Below, in pieces: positions 60,852 through 64,000 of a DNA stretch of 64,000 bases (the stretch's first letter is position 1; each line of letters begins with the position of its first letter). The notes under the pieces were generated by a model. The model made no database searches, had not been told where the DNA came from, and saw only the letters and a program-made list of their open reading frames with translations. A program made the translations under genes and the position numbers. This stretch comes from Oscillospiraceae bacterium (GTDB taxonomy: Bacteria; Bacillota; Clostridia; Oscillospirales; SIG627). The stretch lies in contig JAYFRN010000020.1 of NCBI GenBank assembly GCA_034925865.1, positions 29,415 to 93,414 on the forward strand, in the 5' to 3' direction.

Positions 60852-62945
60852 ATGATAAAATCAATAAAAAAGAGAAACGGAGAAATCGTTCCGTTCAAAC
60901 CAGAAAAAATAACATGGGCGATCTTCAAGGCGGCGAACGCCGTTGGCGGAGATAATTTCGAAATGGCCGAAGAGCTCGGCAATCAGGTATGTGAAGTCGC
61001 CGAAAAGCAATATGGCGATACAGTCGTTGATGTCGAGCAGATACAGGATATAGTAGAAAAAGTGCTTATCGAAAAGGGTCACGCGCGCACGGCAAAAGCT
61101 TTTATCCTTTACCGTGAAAAGCGCCGCGGCGCGAGAGAAGCGAACGCGCTCATTGGTGCGACTATCGAAATGTTCTCGAATTACCTCAGCGACATGGACT
61201 GGAAGATTAAAGAGAACGCAAATACTCAAAAATCCATTAACGGAATGAACAATTACATACGTGAAACATTTACAAAGCAGTATTGGCTTCACGAGGTGTA
61301 TCCGGAGGAGATACGCAACGCGCATGTTTCCGGCGACATTCATCTGCACGATCTTGGCTTTTTCGGACCGTACTGCGCGGGATGGGATCTGAGGATGCTT
61401 CTGCTGGATGGCTTCGGAGGCGTTCCCGGAAAGGTCGAATCCCGTCCGGCAAAGCATCTGCGCACCTTCCTCGGACAGGTTGTTAATTCCACATTCACAA
61501 CACAGGGCGAGACGGCCGGAGCTCAGGCATGGTCTTCGATTGATACATACTGCGCCCCGTTTATACGTTATGACAATCTCGATTATAAACAGATTAAGCA
61601 GGCGCTTCAGGAATTTATCTTCAATCTCAACGTGCCTACGCGCGTCGGCTTTCAGTGTCCGTTCTCCAATCTGACCTTTGATATAACGCCGCCTTCCACT
61701 TTAAAGGATCAGGCGGTTATCGTCGGCGGCGAATACAAGGATGAAGTTTACGGCGATTTTCAAAAAGAAATGGATTTGTTCAATATAGCGTTCTGTGACG
61801 TGATGATGGAAGGCGATAAAAAGGGCAGAGTATTCACATTCCCGATCCCCACGATCAACGTGACGAAAAATTTTATGTGGGACAGTCCGGTGGTAAATAA
61901 ATTCATGGATATCACCTGCAAATACGGTGTCCCGTATTTCGCGAATTACTTGAATTCCGATCTTTCGCCGGAAGACGCTCTGTCGATGTGCTGCCGTCTG
62001 AGGCTCAACACGAAGGAACTGCGTAAACGCGGCGGCGGGCTTTTCGGTTCTAACCCGCTCACCGGATCGATCGGTGTCGTTACAATAAATCTTCCGCGCA
62101 TAGCATATCTTTCAAAAACCGAAAACGAATACAAGGCCCGTCTTTGGAAACAAATGCAGATTTCCAAAAACAGCCTTGAGATAAAACGTAAAACTATTGA
62201 GGAGCAGACGAGAAACGGCATGTATCCGTATTCCTCCAATTTTCTCAAGGATGTTTATGCACGCACAGGCAGTTATTGGTTCAATCATTTCAATACAATC
62301 GGGCTTGTCGGCATGAATGAAGCGTCACTTAACTTCTTGGGCAAGGATATCACAACTCCCGAGGGTCAGAAGTTTGCGAAAATGACGCTTAACTATATGC
62401 GTGATGAAATTGTCAAAATGCAGGAGGAGACCGGGCACGTATACAACCTAGAGGCAACTCCGGCGGAGGGCACGAGCTATCGTCTTGCCAGCCTTGACAA
62501 GGAGAAATATTCTGATATTATATCGGCGGGAGAAAAAGTACCTTATTACACAAATTCCTCTCAGCTGCCTGTCGGATTCACCGATGATATATTCGAGACG
62601 CTCGATCTTCAGGATGATTTACAGACTCTTTACACAGGCGGGACCGTTCTTCATCTTTATCTGGGAGAACAGATTCACGATATAGAGATCGCCAAATCGG
62701 TTCTCAAAAAGGCATTTACCAATTACAAGCTGCCATATATTTCTTTCACTCCGACATTTTCCGTATGCCCCGAGCACGGCTATATAAGCGGCGAGGTCTA
62801 TAAATGCGACAAATGCGGCGCGGAAACCGAGGTTTGGAGCCGTGTCGTCGGATACCTCAGACCTGTCCAGAATTTCCACAAGGGCAAAGCCGAGGAATGG
62901 CGCGAACGCAAAAAATATGTTATTAAAGAAGTAACCAACGTATGA
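60852..62945 (+). CDS. nrdD: Anaerobic (class III) ribonucleoside-triphosphate reductase
   Basis: 697 residues. An N-terminal ATP-cone (IKSIKKRNGEIVPFKPEKI..., about 1-90) provides allosteric control. The catalytic barrel follows; C-terminal Cys pairs in CPEHGY and KCDKCGAET bind zinc, and the glycyl-radical loop is SRVVGYLRPVQNF (Gly near 669). The usual RVCGY has Val in place of Cys. NrdD makes dNTPs without oxygen, using formate or thioredoxin as reductant depending on the class; the choice is not clear here. Overlaps nrdG by 4 bp. Confidence 0.96.
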   Translation: MIKSIKKRNGEIVPFKPEKITWAIFKAANAVGGDNFEMAEELGNQVCEVAEKQYGDTVVDVEQIQDIVEKVLIEKGHARTAKAFILYREKRRGAREANALIGATIEMFSNYLSDMDWKIKENANTQKSINGMNNYIRETFTKQYWLHEVYPEEIRNAHVSGDIHLHDLGFFGPYCAGWDLRMLLLDGFGGVPGKVESRPAKHLRTFLGQVVNSTFTTQGETAGAQAWSSIDTYCAPFIRYDNLDYKQIKQALQEFIFNLNVPTRVGFQCPFSNLTFDITPPSTLKDQAVIVGGEYKDEVYGDFQKEMDLFNIAFCDVMMEGDKKGRVFTFPIPTINVTKNFMWDSPVVNKFMDITCKYGVPYFANYLNSDLSPEDALSMCCRLRLNTKELRKRGGGLFGSNPLTGSIGVVTINLPRIAYLSKTENEYKARLWKQMQISKNSLEIKRKTIEEQTRNGMYPYSSNFLKDVYARTGSYWFNHFNTIGLVGMNEASLNFLGKDITTPEGQKFAKMTLNYMRDEIVKMQEETGHVYNLEATPAEGTSYRLASLDKEKYSDIISAGEKVPYYTNSSQLPVGFTDDIFETLDLQDDLQTLYTGGTVLHLYLGEQIHDIEIAKSVLKKAFTNYKLPYISFTPTFSVCPEHGYISGEVYKCDKCGAETEVWSRVVGYLRPVQNFHKGKAEEWRERKKYVIKEVTNV

Positions 62946-63634
62946 GATTCGGCGGATTAGCCAGAACGAGCACGATAGATTTTCCCGGTGTGCTTGCCTG
63001 CGTGCTGTTCACGGTCGGATGCGATCTTGACTGTTTTTACTGCCACAACCGCGAGCTGATCGAATCAGAAGCTCCGCAGCTTTCGGAAGAAGAGGTCATG
63101 GCCTTTTTGAATAAACGCCGCGGACTTTTGGACGGTGTGGTGATCAGCGGAGGGGAGCCGACACTTATGCCGGATCTTGCCGGATTCGCGTATAACGTGA
63201 AGGAAATGGGATACAAGCTGAAGCTCGACACAAATGGGCAGAGGCCGGAGGTCGTCCGCCGGCTTGTCGAAGAACGGCTTTTCGATTATTACGCAGTCGA
63301 TCTTAAAGCGTCCGGAAACGAGTATTATTCAGTTTGCGGGGGAGACAGAAACAAGACGGAACAGACGGTTGATATACTTAATGAAGCAAAGGCTATGTTT
63401 GAACTCCGCACCACAATGTATCCCGGACTTGATTCACAGATGCTTTACGAGCTTCTAAAAAGCGCTCCTACCGCACCGCGCCATAGGCTTAATGTTTTCA
63501 GAATGCCTGTAAAATATAAGAAAGCCGATGCGGAAAGGCTCGCGTTGACTGCGCTTAAAGCATATGAGGCCAAAAAGGTCGCGGAGCGTATAAAATCCGA
63601 ACGCCCAGATACGGAATATATAATAAATGGATAA
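62942..63634 (+). CDS. nrdG: Anaerobic ribonucleotide reductase activating protein (radical SAM)
   Basis: 230 residues. The CxxxCxxC cluster is GCDLDCFYCHN (Cys at about 27, 31, 34); SGGEPTLMPD binds SAM. It generates the glycyl radical on NrdD. At 230 residues it belongs to the longer type seen in many Clostridia and Archaea, rather than the 154-residue E. coli type. Translationally coupled to nrdD (ATGA overlap). A strong terminator follows. Confidence 0.95.
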   Translation: MRFGGLARTSTIDFPGVLACVLFTVGCDLDCFYCHNRELIESEAPQLSEEEVMAFLNKRRGLLDGVVISGGEPTLMPDLAGFAYNVKEMGYKLKLDTNGQRPEVVRRLVEERLFDYYAVDLKASGNEYYSVCGGDRNKTEQTVDILNEAKAMFELRTTMYPGLDSQMLYELLKSAPTAPRHRLNVFRMPVKYKKADAERLALTALKAYEAKKVAERIKSERPDTEYIING

Positions 63635-63642
63635 AAACAAGT

Positions 63643-63684
63643 AAAATCATCAGAGCGCACCCGCGGGTGCGCCCTGATGATTTT
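63643..63684 (+). terminator. Terminator of nrdDG
   Basis: Arms AAAATCATCAG-A-GCGCACCC and GGGTGCGC-C-CTGATGATTTT form a 19-bp stem with one mismatch around GC, with its own T-run. Palindromic, so it could work for both strands. Confidence 0.93.
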
Positions 63685-63726
63685 GGTTCTGCTGTCCTCT
63701 GGCTTTTTTGATGGCTATAAAGTAAA

Positions 63727-63770
63727 CATACCAGAGACTTTTCTCTCTTTAAGCAGTAATTAAATAATAT
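63727..63770 (+). repeat. Palindromic dispersed element, copy F (partial)
   Basis: CATACCAGAGACTTTTCTCT, then CTTTAAGCAGTAATTAAATAAT, matching the 3' half of copies A-D; the left arm is missing. It lies directly beside the transposase stop codon (63773-63775). Confidence 0.55.
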
Positions 63771-63772
63771 GC

Positions 63773-64000
63773 TTATCCCTTTAACACAGCAAGTGTAAGG
63801 GGCTTTGACGAGATGGATGCGGACAACAAGTTTTCGAAAAAACCAAAATAGATGTGCCTACGGTTGAAGCGATACGTAAATTCATCGAGATACGATTGAA
63901 TATACTTTCCGCCCAGTCCATGGAAAGTACCATCAATGAATAGTTTTGCGTTACCAACTATCGTATGCAGCCATTTCAACATGTCTTTGTCTGCATTGAA
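63773..64000 (-). mobile_element. IS1595-family transposase, C-terminal part (cut by window edge)
   Basis: The minus frame is open from the window edge to a stop at 63773, giving about 75 residues. LHTIVGNAKLFIDGTFHG, then KYIQSYLDEFTYRFNRR, is the C-terminal signature of the ISXO2-like DDE transposases of the IS1595 group (H-T-x-x-x-N-x-K ... GT-x-HG ... YLDEF-x-YRFNRR). The N-terminal part and the far end of the element are outside the window, so intactness is unknown. Confidence 0.9.

Overview
The window looks like a chromosome segment of a strictly anaerobic, Gram-positive-type bacterium of the Clostridia, probably uncultured and carbohydrate-degrading. The signs of a Firmicute are a CdaA/CdaR cyclic-di-AMP module, mini-RNase III, a PgcA-type sugar mutase, an LCP ligase, an S-layer (SLH) protein, a YtrA-type GntR regulator, strong GGAGG ribosome binding sites and many SigA-like promoters with 17-bp spacers. 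The signs of anaerobiosis are a complete Rnf complex and a class III ribonucleotide reductase (nrdDG). No tRNA, rRNA, CRISPR array or phage module was seen.

Layout. 1-6365 (minus): a truncated membrane protein, then the operon cdaA-cdaR-FAD oxidoreductase-pgcA-like-mrnC, in which the oxidoreductase appears to start at an AUA codon. 6699-8444 (plus): SDR and aldo/keto reductase. 8560-10946 (minus): a beta-helix-like surface protein and an NlpC/P60 peptidase. 11225-14457 (plus): a PLP-dependent lyase and a large propeller-like protein. 14701-18311: an AraC-HTH/GGDEF hybrid and two tandem lipoprotein paralogs. 18455-22958 (minus): a decayed asd 3' fragment, a GntR-ABC module, intact asd and a GNAT. 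23216-31099: rpsU, two very large divergent heparinase-like surface proteins, rpmB. 31209-36470 (minus): sugar isomerase, amidohydrolases, GNAT, a 113-bp tandem array and a Gfo/Idh oxidoreductase. 36581-43358 (minus): rnfCDGEAB with a lipoprotein at its end, and a HAD phosphatase. 43538-52196: LCP protein, TIM-barrel protein, a DigH-like/amidase fusion, a solute-binding lipoprotein, a membrane protein. 52417-60615: SLH protein, DUF1846 protein, EEP phosphatase, DNA polymerase IV and a small partner. 60852-63634: nrdDG under two NrdR boxes. 63773-64000: an IS1595-type transposase running off the edge.

How it fits together. Much of the coding capacity goes to the cell surface: wall turnover (amidase fusion, NlpC/P60), wall-polymer attachment (LCP), c-di-AMP signalling, an SLH protein, and secreted or membrane-anchored polysaccharide-acting proteins. 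Rnf and NrdDG supply energy conservation and dNTPs without oxygen.

The most unusual content is non-coding: (1) a family of about 105-110-bp palindromic elements with 24-nt terminal arms and a conserved inner hairpin (four full and two partial copies); (2) a 113-bp tandem array that ends in a 50-bp hairpin-plus-tail element, nearly identical to one behind dinB and related to one at 32147; (3) a frameshifted asd 3' remnant on the far side of the GntR-ABC module; (4) hairpin repeats bracketing the duplicated lipoprotein genes.
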